Positions 35,728 through 45,763 of a DNA stretch of 64,000 nucleotides are shown one piece after another; the first letter of the stretch is position 1, and each line of letters starts with the position of its first letter. A program made the position numbers and the translations under genes. Below the pieces are notes generated by a model. The model did not search any database, was not told the origin of the DNA, and worked only from the letters and a program-made list of their open reading frames with translations. The stretch is taken from positions 1 to 64,000 of the IMG/VR virus record IMGVR_UViG_3300027985_001685; one strand, given 5' to 3'. This DNA comes from a virus.

Positions 35728-38700
35728 TAGTAACCCTTTTTAATTAAATCATCTATAGTATATTTTGACATCGATGATCTGTCATCTACTATTCTAACTC
35801 TGGTGTCTCCCTTGTTTGACATTTTTGTGATAGCAGAACTCTCTTTAGCTCCACCCTTAATAGATATTCTTTTCTTTTCCATTTTAGGTAAATCAAAGAC
35901 AGTTTTTGGGTGAGATACAGTGTTTTGTTCTTGTTGAAGCTCATGGTCTCTACCTGTATCTTTTACTACCTCTAGTGTTTTTGCATCTGAATCTGTAAGA
36001 GTTGCAGCAAGACCTATCGCAGCAGCAGGAAGGACACCCCACTTCATGAAACGTGTATTTAACTTTTTAAAGACTTTTCCGGCAGAGTCTTTCATGTTCT
36101 GAACTCTTCCTAATACAGTGGGTTTAACTCTACCTTCTTCAAACATTTTTCTAGAGAAGCCTATAACATCATCTATATTCTCGTCATGAGATCCTATCAT
36201 TCCCTTAAAGACTTCATCCGAAGTTATTGAAGCATAATATTCTGCTGTTTTAGAATTAAAACCTTTCCCGACAGACTCAATAATATCAGAAATCTCTTCT
36301 ACTCTTCCGCCTTTCCAAGACCTCAATCTAGTCCCAATCTCGGTCCCTGTTTCTCCAAAAACAAGTTTATCAAAAGACCCTCTCATGGCCTCCATTCTTT
36401 TATTTACTGAAAGGTTCTTATTTCTTAATGTATCTAGAATATAATCTGCCTCGTTATTTAATAATGCCGAAGTACTTTGATGTTTTGCCTTTAAGATATT
36501 TTCTACGAATAAGTGGGAGAGGTTTTCTGTCTTTGCTGCTAGATCTGGACTCATTCCACTCATAACATCCTTAGCCACACCAATGTGAATAGCTTTAAAC
36601 TCATTTGAAAAGGATCCGATTGCGCCTTTTTCAAGGTATCTTGCAGAAAGATTTGTTTTTACAGTATCAGACAAGGACATAGATAGAACATCTCTTGGAG
36701 CCTTATTTTTGATAGTAAAAGAAGACATTCTTTTTTGTGCTTCCCAGTAGCTTCTAGACATCTGGGTTTGTTGATTAATAAACCTCTTTATTTCCTCTGA
36801 TGCATCTGCTCCTTTAACCATATGTAAGTGCAGGGGGTCTCTGTCAAAGTCGACACCAATCCCTTTTCTAAATAATGACTTTTCTTGTTGGGCCCCAGAA
36901 AGATAAATCTGATTAGGATCTACATCTTTTGAAAACTCTTCTGCAATTCTGATTTGTGTTGGAACTGATGTGGTGAAGCTTTCAGAAGGCTCCCTAGTCA
37001 ATATCCCATACAGGTCACCCCTCCTCGCTCTTTCAAGACCTTCTTCACCCAGTCTCTCTAATATCTTCTTCTCAGAAACAGCTACAACTGGACCAATAGA
37101 GTCATCTAGATGTCCTGCTGCTTTGGCCAGATCTCTACCAGCCTGATCTAGTCCAGGAAGTGATGAGGACGCTTTTCCGTAAACACTTGTGGAAATTTTA
37201 GAACTATAGAGGTTTGCCTCTGCTGTTTTTATGGCTTCTGCATGAGCTGACAAAAACTTTTCTTTTAAAGTATTTATTCTATCTGTACCTTCACCTTTCA
37301 TTGCTGCAGTCAGTAGGTCTTTTGTCGCTCTATCTAGTTTTGCTAAAGATTTTTCTGAACCAATTTGTTTTCCTGTCATGTTAGACAGTGCTTCCTCAGA
37401 ATAAACTGGAACCCTACTCAGCCCAGGGATTCTGCCTCCGACATCGACATTTAAAATATTTTTTCCTGTATACTCTAACCTCTTGGTTAAGTCTTGATCA
37501 AAAAGGTTCCTCATTGAAAGTGATTCAATAGATGGCCCAACCATTTTGCTATCTCTCATGGCAGATTCACCCTGTAACAGAGTTGACATCGCCTTATGTA
37601 TATCTGTTGCCCCTGCGCGATTTCCATAAATATCAGATAGAGTTTCATTAAGCCCCATTGTAGATATATTTAAAGCAGCTCTTTCTGATAAGGTCCCAAG
37701 TCCACCAAACCCCATCTGACTAAGATGATAGTCACCAGACGCCATATGTCTGAATAAGGCACCAGAGGCATATTCTTCGCCAACTGCTTTAGTAAGTGAT
37801 CCTTCTTTTTCTACAGCCAGCTTAAGTGTATTGATAACTTCTGTGTTAGAAATACTTCCTGCATACTTCCCTTCTACCACACCTAGTCTTTTTAATTCTT
37901 CAGGTGTAGCTCCTGCAGCCTCTAGCTTGTTCACATATGACATATAGGCAGAACTTAGATCACGAGAACTTAATGCATCCTTTGTTCCAATAACTTCATC
38001 AACTGCAATAGAATGAACACTGCTAAACATTCCTTTTATTTCAGACTTTATTAATTCTTTTTCTGTTGCCAGTCTATCTCTTACTCCAGAAACTTTCTGC
38101 CACTCCATCTGCTCTAAAATACTTTCTGTCGGAGCTAAAGCCTTTACTACAGGCTTCCCTTTTCCTCCAGTAAAAAACTTTGTTCCAGACTCGATACCAT
38201 AGTCTGATTCCATCTGTATTTTTATCTTTCCATCAATGATAGAAACATTTCTAATTTTATCTTTTACTCCACGTCTAACTTTAAACTTAACTTGATTTCC
38301 ATTTTCGGCAATAGCAAGAGATTTATTTTCCATAAAAGTCTTGAGCTCTAAATCTGCAGCCTCTCTTTTTGCAACCATTGAAGCCCAATGCTGTTTTAGC
38401 ATTTCTGCCTCTTCAGTTTTTACGCTCCTAGTATAGGTCTTAAAAGCCTCCCTCTCACTTCTTCTATAGGTACTTCTTTTGTCTCTTAATGACCCTATAA
38501 GATCTAAGTCTGTATCAACTCCACCGGGTCTAGCCATGGCAGTAAATAGATCGTCTCTATTCATTCCTGTCGCTAACTCTAAATTTTTAAACATTATTTC
38601 AGAGCCTATAGTCCCCGCATCTTTTACCTTGAAACTATAAGTATTCATATTGTTTTTAATGCGAACACCTCTTGCTAATCTTTGATTAAAAAGGATTTCT

Positions 38701-39830
38701 TCATCAGCGATTTCACCATAATCCTTCCCCATTAATGAAAGGACGTTTTCTAAGTCTGACTTCTCTGAGACAACGAATGTATTCATCTGTCCAATAGTAT
38801 CAGAAAGCTCTCCTCCCCACTTTATGGGAGAATGTAGTCCAGATATTTGACTTTGTCTTACAAGCTGATATGATGATGAAGAGATCTCCGCTCCTGGTAG
38901 CCCAGAGGAGATTACCGATTCTGGAAGATTGACTACTCCTGCTGCCATTTGAGAGGCTGAACCTCCAGCCATTCCTGGGATTCTCTGCATTATATCTTTA
39001 GTCTTTAAAAGCCTTCCTTGTGTGCCAAGATCACTAAATGGATCTACAACAGCTTGATTAGCTCTCATCTTTGCTAAAGCTGGATTCTTTTGAGCTGAAT
39101 CAAAAAAGATTCCGGTAGAGTCTTCATATAGGGCAGCCTTCATTCCTGTATCTAATATCTCTTTTGGGGTCGTTTTGCCAGCAATGATCTGAGATAAGGA
39201 GTCTCTGTATCTCTTAACTAAAGAGACATCTATTCCTTCTACTGCACCGGTTGCTGAGTCTGACAACACTGACCTTACAACATAACCTCTACCTAGATCT
39301 TTCCCTAAGGCCACCTTTCCTTCACCGGAAATTAAAGGAATATCAAACTTTTGCTTCTGCCCATCAATCAATGCCTGAACGGTAACGCCTCTAACATCAG
39401 AACCTTTCATTCTCCCTATAAACTCTAGAGATCCTCTATCTGCGATACTTTCTAATCTTTCAGAGAAAGATGTTAGTTCTTGCATAAAAGCAGCTGATCT
39501 GCCACTATAACCACTATAACTCCCCAAGCTTTGATTTAAAGAATTCAATGACCCAAAGGTTTTTGATTCCACAAACCTTCCTGCAGGATTAAAATTGCTT
39601 AAAAAAGATGTAAAGTCTTGTGACGCAGACGTCGCTACGGAAGATACTTGTTTTGAGAATGATCCTGCTGCAGCTAAATTTTTAGATAAACTATGGTTCC
39701 TAAAAGGATTTTTATTGATGCTCTCTCTGGCTGTAACATAGGCAGATGCTAATCCACCTGCAACTAATGCTCCACGCCCCATTACTGATGCCCAGTCATG
39801 CTTATCTTTAAATTCTATGTTTTCAATCAT
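35727..39830 (-). CDS. Giant tail-interior/ejection-type protein (tape-measure candidate 2)
   Basis: The 1367-residue protein starts in an ATGA overlap with the preceding giant gene. It has a hydrophobic N-terminal segment at about residues 18-36 (GALVAGGLASAYV) and another near 1265-1285 (GVLPAAAIGLAATL); most of the rest is helical with many Ser, Lys and Glu. Between residues 150 and 260 there is a beta-containing part (FIGRMKGSDVRGVTVQALID). A conserved-looking DFDRDPLHLHMVKGAD segment lies around residues 990-1010. No enzymatic motif was recognised. Two consecutive giant proteins with hydrophobic stretches after the chaperone genes are expected to include the tape measure and an ejected protein; which is which is not decided by the sequence. 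Confidence 0.65.
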   Translation of the reverse strand: MIENIEFKDKHDWASVMGRGALVAGGLASAYVTARESINKNPFRNHSLSKNLAAAGSFSKQVSSVATSASQDFTSFLSNFNPAGRFVESKTFGSLNSLNQSLGSYSGYSGRSAAFMQELTSFSERLESIADRGSLEFIGRMKGSDVRGVTVQALIDGQKQKFDIPLISGEGKVALGKDLGRGYVVRSVLSDSATGAVEGIDVSLVKRYRDSLSQIIAGKTTPKEILDTGMKAALYEDSTGIFFDSAQKNPALAKMRANQAVVDPFSDLGTQGRLLKTKDIMQRIPGMAGGSASQMAAGVVNLPESVISSGLPGAEISSSSYQLVRQSQISGLHSPIKWGGELSDTIGQMNTFVVSEKSDLENVLSLMGKDYGEIADEEILFNQRLARGVRIKNNMNTYSFKVKDAGTIGSEIMFKNLELATGMNRDDLFTAMARPGGVDTDLDLIGSLRDKRSTYRRSEREAFKTYTRSVKTEEAEMLKQHWASMVAKREAADLELKTFMENKSLAIAENGNQVKFKVRRGVKDKIRNVSIIDGKIKIQMESDYGIESGTKFFTGGKGKPVVKALAPTESILEQMEWQKVSGVRDRLATEKELIKSEIKGMFSSVHSIAVDEVIGTKDALSSRDLSSAYMSYVNKLEAAGATPEELKRLGVVEGKYAGSISNTEVINTLKLAVEKEGSLTKAVGEEYASGALFRHMASGDYHLSQMGFGGLGTLSERAALNISTMGLNETLSDIYGNRAGATDIHKAMSTLLQGESAMRDSKMVGPSIESLSMRNLFDQDLTKRLEYTGKNILNVDVGGRIPGLSRVPVYSEEALSNMTGKQIGSEKSLAKLDRATKDLLTAAMKGEGTDRINTLKEKFLSAHAEAIKTAEANLYSSKISTSVYGKASSSLPGLDQAGRDLAKAAGHLDDSIGPVVAVSEKKILERLGEEGLERARRGDLYGILTREPSESFTTSVPTQIRIAEEFSKDVDPNQIYLSGAQQEKSLFRKGIGVDFDRDPLHLHMVKGADASEEIKRFINQQTQMSRSYWEAQKRMSSFTIKNKAPRDVLSMSLSDTVKTNLSARYLEKGAIGSFSNEFKAIHIGVAKDVMSGMSPDLAAKTENLSHLFVENILKAKHQSTSALLNNEADYILDTLRNKNLSVNKRMEAMRGSFDKLVFGETGTEIGTRLRSWKGGRVEEISDIIESVGKGFNSKTAEYYASITSDEVFKGMIGSHDENIDDVIGFSRKMFEEGRVKPTVLGRVQNMKDSAGKVFKKLNTRFMKWGVLPAAAIGLAATLTDSDAKTLEVVKDTGRDHELQQEQNTVSHPKTVFDLPKMEKKRISIKGGAKESSAITKMSNKGDTRVRIVDDRSSMSKYTIDDLIKKGY

Positions 39831-42800
39831 GATAATCTCTTAAGGTCACGGAGGTAGCTTTTTACTTCTTCCTCTCTTGATTGACTTAGGTCTAAACTCG
39901 TAGAGTCCTTCTCTGAATTATATACTGTAATTGTAGGGTTTTCAATACCCATAGATCTTGCGTCCTTGTAAATATCAAGCATATCTGTTTCAACAGGAGC
40001 TGCAGCAGTCTCCATTAACTCATCGAGAGCTTGCTTAACATACGGTTTTCTTTCTAGTAAGTTAACCCTGTCTTCCCACAAATCATATTCGTGAAAGTCT
40101 CTACCTGTGTCGACCAGATATTGAAGTTGGATATCATCCATTTTTATTCTTGGGTCCCATCCAAGCCAATCATCTTTCGGTAATATGCTGGATGTCGTAG
40201 CCTCTAAAGCCCTAGAACTTCTCTCGTTAATTAAAAGGCTTTTTCTAGTTTCTATTTCTTTAATTTCTTTACTTCGACCTTCACTCTCTTCTTGAAGGCT
40301 TAGCTCTTCAAGTCTCTTTCTGTCCCATTGTGCAACATATATTTCTGCCATTTCTGGTGAAGTAAGTGAAAGAATCTCTCCTTTCTCTTCTTCTGTAGCG
40401 TCTAAAAATCTTTCAAAATATGGTTTTTCATGTTTGGGTATAATGTATTTTAGGTTTTCTCTGTCAGAGTATGGATCAACTCCAGTCATGGTTCTTCTAG
40501 ACATGAAGTTAAACTTATTTGCGGAACGCTTATCTCCAGATGCGATAGCCTCTTGTTCAAGTTTTTTATATTTTGCATATTCTAGTCTATCAAAAGCATT
40601 TAATATCTTTTCTCTCTCACTCTTTTCAGTTAGCTCTACACCATCAGCCACATCTTGAGCTGCTAAAGCAACTGCTGGTGCCGCAAAACTCTCTATTGGA
40701 CTCATCCAATCCCTAAAACTTTTAGAGACTTTTTCTCTTCTATATTCACTTACTGCAGAATAAGAAGGAAGAAAGGATGAAGCAGGAGAGAATGGAGTTA
40801 GCCTATCAATTGGGTTAGATTTTAATGTTTCAGTAAAAACCTTTGCATATGTTCCAATGAAGCTGTCATCAGCCTCCAAGAACTCCTTTTTCTCTAGCTT
40901 AGACTCTAGCTGTTTATTTATTGTATCAACCGCATTCTTTTCCTCTTCAGACAATGCTGTTTTAAATATCTCATTTCTTGTATCTCTAAATTCATGTGAG
41001 TACGGAGCTAGGTCCGCCAAAATTCGATACCTATGTACTAGCGAATATTCTTCTGGATCAACCCCTTTAACATCTTTAAATCGAGAAGCATAACCTTCTC
41101 CTGGTAGTCGATATCCTGCATCTAGAATTCTATGATAAGGTGACCCCTCTTGAAAGTTAGTAAAGTACTCTTCACCTGGCATCCAAGATGGCATAGTATT
41201 TCTTATCTCATTTATCCTTTGCTCGAAATAAGATTCATGACCAAGAAGACGTCTGTATCCTTCTGTTAACCCAGCTGCACCACCTAGGTTTAAATCTGCA
41301 TACTGTCTTCTTATTCCAAATAAGTCCTTAGATCTTTGAAGGTATGGTTCTCCCAAAAATAAGTCATGAGACCCTGTTAATCTCTCTTTCATTGTTTTGG
41401 CTGCAAGACCCCTAAGACCTGCTGCTTCAGTAATGGCATCCCATGTCCGATGCATATACCCTTTAAACGAATATGGGTTGACTGGAGCAGGTGCACCAAT
41501 TCCACCTAATTCCTCAACTGGAGCTATTTTTGGATTCTCAGTTATTCGGTCTTTACTCCACTGATCCGTATGCATATATGCAGGTGGTTTAATAACCCTT
41601 CCAACAGTAGCCTCATAAAGAGTTGACAACATACCAAATCCAGCACCAGAACTACCTGCTACAGGGAAGGGACTAGTGTTGTACGTCTTCTCTTCTTTCC
41701 AGTAGGGATTAACAAAACTTTTATATGCCTCTTCAAACGGATTAACTTCTATTGAGGGATCTAACTTACTGTCAGGCTTATCAATTAGTCTTCGATACCA
41801 GTTAGGTCTGTAGTACATAATCTGGCCACCCTTAAATGGGCCAGCATTAAACTCCCACCATCTACCCTTTCTAATTGCAACGTCTTTCTCTCCACTGTAC
41901 TCTTTTTTTAATTCATCATAACTTTCACTAGAACCTATTCCAGTAAGTAAGAATGGGAGAGCTAGGGCCGCCCCTATTGTTGCACCAACAATAGAACCTC
42001 TTTTTAGTAGTCCATATTCTTTTTTATAAAGATCTAATGGTATCTTTTTAAACACCCCAGGTAGACTCTTTGTTTCCTGTAGGTTTTTTGCTAGAATCCT
42101 ACCTCCATCGCCAGAAGAGAATTCTTTTGCTGCTCCGTAAGAAGCTGCAGCAAAAAAGCCAGTTAATGCACCACTAAATGCACCGCCTGCAAAAGGCAAA
42201 ATCCCGGTTGACCCTGGAGCAGATTCTTCTACGCTTCTTCTTAAAGAAGTTAACCCTAGGATGTCAGAGGTCTTTGCATATGATAAGTGTCCAGCCTTGA
42301 CTACCTCTGCAGCGGCTCCAATAAGACCTGATTCACCAATTGCGGTTCCTTCTTCTCCTAAAGACTTAACCATCCAGTTTGCTGCACCTAAGGCAAAACC
42401 ACCAAGTACAACCTTTGGAAACAAATTCATAGCATGAGCTTTAGTTAATCCAAAAAGATTCTGTTCTAAAGCCTTAGCGTTTCCCACACCTAGTGATGGA
42501 AAAAAGGAACCTAGTTTTTGTGCGGCAGATGTTATCCTTGGTGAGATATCAGGAACAACTTCTTCTAGTGCCCATGCTGGATTATCTAAAAGCTTTAAGT
42601 ACTTAGTTAGTGTTTCATGTGCATAGGCACTACCAAATCGTAATGCTTTTGATACCCTGCTATTTCCTCCAGTAACAAGATATTCATATCTTTTTGGAAG
42701 GACTTTTCCTCCAACGTCTAATTCATATGACCTCGTAAACTGAGATAAACTTGCACCAAATTCTGTTACATTTCTTCTTGGAAGAAGGCCTGCATTTTTT

Positions 42801-44629
42801 AATAGAAGAGTTTCTTTTCCTGAATATGTAAGACCATATAGCTTACCTTCTCTGAACTCAATGGAATGGATTCCGCTAGAGAGAAGATCTTTTCTTTTTG
42901 TCAGAGACTCTATGTATTTTCTGTATGTCTCTGAGCCTTTTTCAGAAATACTATATTTAATTCTAGCAGAAGAATAGACATTTTCTGCAAACATATTCGA
43001 GATACCAAAAACTCGAGGCATCCCTTTCGCCGATGCTTCTAATCTTTTAGCTCCTGAATATAGAATGTCACTAAGGTTGGCTTTTTTTCTTCCAAAGAAA
43101 CTAGATGGATTCTCTACTCCTAGATATTTTAATGAATTAATATCAATGTTGGTTTTCGGATTCCAAGCGTATAGACCACCTGAAACACCCAGTGTACCGA
43201 TGCCATATAGCATACTCGGGTTTATTTTATTTGAATCAAGTCTTTCTTCTGCTTGGCGATATGAATATGTTTGAGATTTAAAACCAGAGCCAAAATCAGA
43301 CCGACTATTTCTTGTCTTACCATACCATCCATGTCTTAACCCTTCTGTATGGAGGTAGTTATCATCCCTTCCAGAAAAGCGTGAGGCGGCTGCACCAAAA
43401 ATAGCCGTTGCCCCTACAATGCCAGCAAGAACTCGCTTGTCTTTTATTTTTGAGAACAACTTCTGTTTTGTTCCATCTGTCCCCTGTTTATATAACTTAA
43501 AGGCCTTGTCTACAATCTCTTCTTGAGATATACCAAAGTCTACAATTCTTGCTCCTTGTGAAGAAGCTCCATATAGACTAAATCTCCCCCTCCCTGCAAG
43601 AGCATCAATTAATTCTTTTTCTGTCCTTACGGCAAGTGTTCCAGACCTTACAAGATGCTTACCTGTTTCTTTTATTGATTCTAAACCTGAAGCGATAGCT
43701 CTTGCTTGAGCTTCTACTTTTAGGTTTAGAGCATTTCTATTCCATTCTTTAGCCCACTTAGCAACATCTTTATTCTTAGCTAAAAATGATTTTACATCTA
43801 AATTTGGATTTCTTAATGCCTCTAGCCTTTTTACTAGAACTGGAGTTAGCTTATTTTGAATGTCTACATCTTGTACAGCAATATGCCTTTCAGTTTCTCC
43901 AACAAAAAATTTAGATAAAAAATCTACACTTGTTCCAAGAGCAAGATCTCCTGTTGCAGGAATCAACCCTCTTTTTTGACCAAGAGCATTTAGCGTTTTA
44001 GCTATCTCCATGGAGTCAATAAGTGCTCCACCTTTTCTTGCTTCTTTTCTTATGAGAAGATATCTAGATAGTTGTCTCTCTATATCTTGAGCTCTTGCCT
44101 GGGCTGCACTTAAGCTCCCAGCTGCAACTTTTCTAGCATCAATGGATCTTTCAGAAGCTTGCTCTGAAACCATTTTCATATACTCTGGAGAAAAAGATAC
44201 TGGTAGAGATGAGAAATTAGATGTTGAGAAGTGCCTTAACTCAAATGGGGCATTATGAATAATAATATTTTTGCCTCTATACCCAGGGGCAGTGAGAATT
44301 GACTTGGCGATACTAGAGGCCTTGTCTTCCTGCAGTACAGAGGAGAAGATTTTCCTTCCACCATAATCAGTAAAGGACTTAAAGTTTGAGGCAATATTTA
44401 AATTTGTTCCTGTCTCTCTATAATAGTCTCTAAGGCCACCGGCCCTTTTATGGAAAGATGAAAACGGTGAATTGTTATCAGTAAATAGGTTTAATTCAAA
44501 ACGTCTATTAGATGGAGTCTGAATACCTAGTTGAAGGATAGACTTCTTTTCTGGAGTAATAGTTCTAGACTCAATATCGAGACCGAATTGATTCTCAAAG
44601 AATGAGTGAATTGGCTGCTTCTTTGCCAT
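39827..44629 (-). CDS. Giant tape-measure/ejection protein with N-terminal DnaQ-like exonuclease domain
   Basis: The 1600-residue protein starts with the three motifs of DEDDh 3'-5' exonucleases. Motif I is FGLDIES (D18, E20) followed by KKSILQLGIQ; motif II is IIIHNAPFELRHF (H125-N126, with Glu130 at the usual Asp position); motif III is ERHIAVQDVDIQ (H249 with D254, the HxxxxD spacing). An IDSMEIAKTLNALG segment (204-216) lies where DnaQ proteins have their D-x-x-x-L-A-R-x-L helix. Hydrophobic Ala/Gly segments follow near 397-415, 738-752, 810-835 and 878-898. A WWEFNAGPFKGG...YYRPNWYRRL motif lies near 920-945. Position and hydrophobic segments favour a tape-measure or ejected role; the nuclease may act on DNA during packaging or entry, which is inference. 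Confidence 0.7.
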   Translation of the reverse strand: MAKKQPIHSFFENQFGLDIESRTITPEKKSILQLGIQTPSNRRFELNLFTDNNSPFSSFHKRAGGLRDYYRETGTNLNIASNFKSFTDYGGRKIFSSVLQEDKASSIAKSILTAPGYRGKNIIIHNAPFELRHFSTSNFSSLPVSFSPEYMKMVSEQASERSIDARKVAAGSLSAAQARAQDIERQLSRYLLIRKEARKGGALIDSMEIAKTLNALGQKRGLIPATGDLALGTSVDFLSKFFVGETERHIAVQDVDIQNKLTPVLVKRLEALRNPNLDVKSFLAKNKDVAKWAKEWNRNALNLKVEAQARAIASGLESIKETGKHLVRSGTLAVRTEKELIDALAGRGRFSLYGASSQGARIVDFGISQEEIVDKAFKLYKQGTDGTKQKLFSKIKDKRVLAGIVGATAIFGAAASRFSGRDDNYLHTEGLRHGWYGKTRNSRSDFGSGFKSQTYSYRQAEERLDSNKINPSMLYGIGTLGVSGGLYAWNPKTNIDINSLKYLGVENPSSFFGRKKANLSDILYSGAKRLEASAKGMPRVFGISNMFAENVYSSARIKYSISEKGSETYRKYIESLTKRKDLLSSGIHSIEFREGKLYGLTYSGKETLLLKNAGLLPRRNVTEFGASLSQFTRSYELDVGGKVLPKRYEYLVTGGNSRVSKALRFGSAYAHETLTKYLKLLDNPAWALEEVVPDISPRITSAAQKLGSFFPSLGVGNAKALEQNLFGLTKAHAMNLFPKVVLGGFALGAANWMVKSLGEEGTAIGESGLIGAAAEVVKAGHLSYAKTSDILGLTSLRRSVEESAPGSTGILPFAGGAFSGALTGFFAAASYGAAKEFSSGDGGRILAKNLQETKSLPGVFKKIPLDLYKKEYGLLKRGSIVGATIGAALALPFLLTGIGSSESYDELKKEYSGEKDVAIRKGRWWEFNAGPFKGGQIMYYRPNWYRRLIDKPDSKLDPSIEVNPFEEAYKSFVNPYWKEEKTYNTSPFPVAGSSGAGFGMLSTLYEATVGRVIKPPAYMHTDQWSKDRITENPKIAPVEELGGIGAPAPVNPYSFKGYMHRTWDAITEAAGLRGLAAKTMKERLTGSHDLFLGEPYLQRSKDLFGIRRQYADLNLGGAAGLTEGYRRLLGHESYFEQRINEIRNTMPSWMPGEEYFTNFQEGSPYHRILDAGYRLPGEGYASRFKDVKGVDPEEYSLVHRYRILADLAPYSHEFRDTRNEIFKTALSEEEKNAVDTINKQLESKLEKKEFLEADDSFIGTYAKVFTETLKSNPIDRLTPFSPASSFLPSYSAVSEYRREKVSKSFRDWMSPIESFAAPAVALAAQDVADGVELTEKSEREKILNAFDRLEYAKYKKLEQEAIASGDKRSANKFNFMSRRTMTGVDPYSDRENLKYIIPKHEKPYFERFLDATEEEKGEILSLTSPEMAEIYVAQWDRKRLEELSLQEESEGRSKEIKEIETRKSLLINERSSRALEATTSSILPKDDWLGWDPRIKMDDIQLQYLVDTGRDFHEYDLWEDRVNLLERKPYVKQALDELMETAAAPVETDMLDIYKDARSMGIENPTITVYNSEKDSTSLDLSQSREEEVKSYLRDLKRLS

Positions 44630-44636
44630 CTAAAAC

Positions 44637-45212
44637 CTACATATTGTCTTGTGAATTAATTTTCTCTATATCCAAGATAGATGTATATTCATCAAGTCTT
44701 TTTAAAACCTGTGATGAATCATCTTTTTTCTTTGAAAGATCTAATTGTTTTCCTGTAACATATTCTGCTTGAGCCAATCTTTCTAGCATCGTATTCCAGG
44801 GCATTCTTTCTATATCTTCTATTGTATATGATGGAAAGACTTTTGCAATAACAGCACTAATCTGTTTTTTTGCATTACTAGTTACATCATCACGAGCTAT
44901 AGCTAGTGTTTCAAAGAAGTCATTTTCATCTTTTGGCGTAGATAATTCTAATACAACTTTAGCTAGAACAGTTATGGTTCCAGCTAATAGATCTTCATGG
45001 TGATAGTCGAATGAATGCTCAATTACACATTCATCCCATATCTCGTCTTCAATATCACACTCAAGTTCTGGATAGTAACTTAAAACATATCTATAAGACT
45101 CTGCTACTGAAAAAGGAAGGACCTTAAATAAGATCCTTCCTCTACTTGAAGCATACAGGTATAGCTTATCTAAGTCATCCCTTAATGTGGTAAAGGTCTT
45201 TGACTTTGACAT
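44637..45212 (-). CDS. Tail assembly chaperone candidate, second gene
   Basis: This 191-residue acidic, helical protein has YRYVLSYYPELECDIEDEIW and a MPWNTMLERLAQAEYVTG segment, and a charged C-terminus. It lies directly before the tape-measure-like gene, the place of gpG/gpT-type tail assembly chaperones. Its ATG comes two codons after the TAG of the previous gene and in the same reading frame. No convincing ribosome site is visible, so expression may rely on re-initiation or on read-through of the TAG. The chaperone role is inferred from position; the sequence shows no specific family signature. Confidence 0.6.
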   Translation of the reverse strand: MSKSKTFTTLRDDLDKLYLYASSRGRILFKVLPFSVAESYRYVLSYYPELECDIEDEIWDECVIEHSFDYHHEDLLAGTITVLAKVVLELSTPKDENDFFETLAIARDDVTSNAKKQISAVIAKVFPSYTIEDIERMPWNTMLERLAQAEYVTGKQLDLSKKKDDSSQVLKRLDEYTSILDIEKINSQDNM

Positions 45213-45218
45213 AGTTAA

Positions 45219-45749
45219 CTACAGTTTTCTTACAAGAGATGCGGCATATTCCACTGGCATAAAGTTTGATGCTGTAAGGATATCATCTTTTAATGCAGTA
45301 GCAATTCCTGCATCAAGGCCACCAATAATATCTGGAGTTAGCTTCGGCCATAGAACACCTTTCTGCACAATAGCTTCTTCTTTTTTTTCTTCGTCTAATT
45401 TTGCAATGGCTTTCATTAAGTTTCGCCATTCTTGACGTCTCAATCCTCTAAAGATATAATTCTTTTTTTCACCAAAAGAAGTAAAATAAACTTCGCCAAC
45501 TTTACTTTTTAATTCTTCGATTTGGGCTTCTGAAGGCTTATTGTCTAACTTGTTGAACATATCCATAATAGGATCAACTTCTGCCATTTTTTCCTGTACA
45601 CGGAAATAAATCTCTCTTTCTTCAGGTGTAAGATCCTTTAGTTCTTCTGGAATCATCTCTTGTGCTGCTTCTACACCAAACTCTTCCTCGTCATCTAGGT
45701 TAAAATCTTCCATAGAAAATTCTTCTGTTGATTGATCATCTGCTAACAT
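45219..45749 (-). CDS. Tail assembly chaperone candidate, first gene
   Basis: The 176-residue protein has a strongly acidic first 50 residues and then an alpha/beta core (VGEVYFTSFGEKKNYIFRGL, then RRQEWRNLMKAIAKLDEEKK), followed by helices around GGLDAGIATALKDDIL. A GGGAG site precedes the ATG. The location between tube-fold genes and the giant tape-measure genes is typical for the upstream member of a tail chaperone pair. It ends with TAG and the next gene continues in the same frame after two codons. No classical slippery heptamer is seen near its end. Confidence 0.6.
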   Translation of the reverse strand: MLADDQSTEEFSMEDFNLDDEEEFGVEAAQEMIPEELKDLTPEEREIYFRVQEKMAEVDPIMDMFNKLDNKPSEAQIEELKSKVGEVYFTSFGEKKNYIFRGLRRQEWRNLMKAIAKLDEEKKEEAIVQKGVLWPKLTPDIIGGLDAGIATALKDDILTASNFMPVEYAASLVRKL

Positions 45750-45763
45750 TTAATACTCCCTTT

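Noticed and set aside
45219-45221. Recoding of TAG as a sense codon across this phage
   Set aside because: Other genes end properly at TAG (for example at 56978 and just before the radical-SAM gene) and long frames contain none, so the standard code is sufficient.
45219-45260. A -1 slippery heptamer at the end of the first chaperone-position gene
   Set aside because: The AAGAAAAC stretch there does not match the X XXY YYZ pattern in the zero frame, and the downstream gene lies in the same frame, so frameshifting would not join them.
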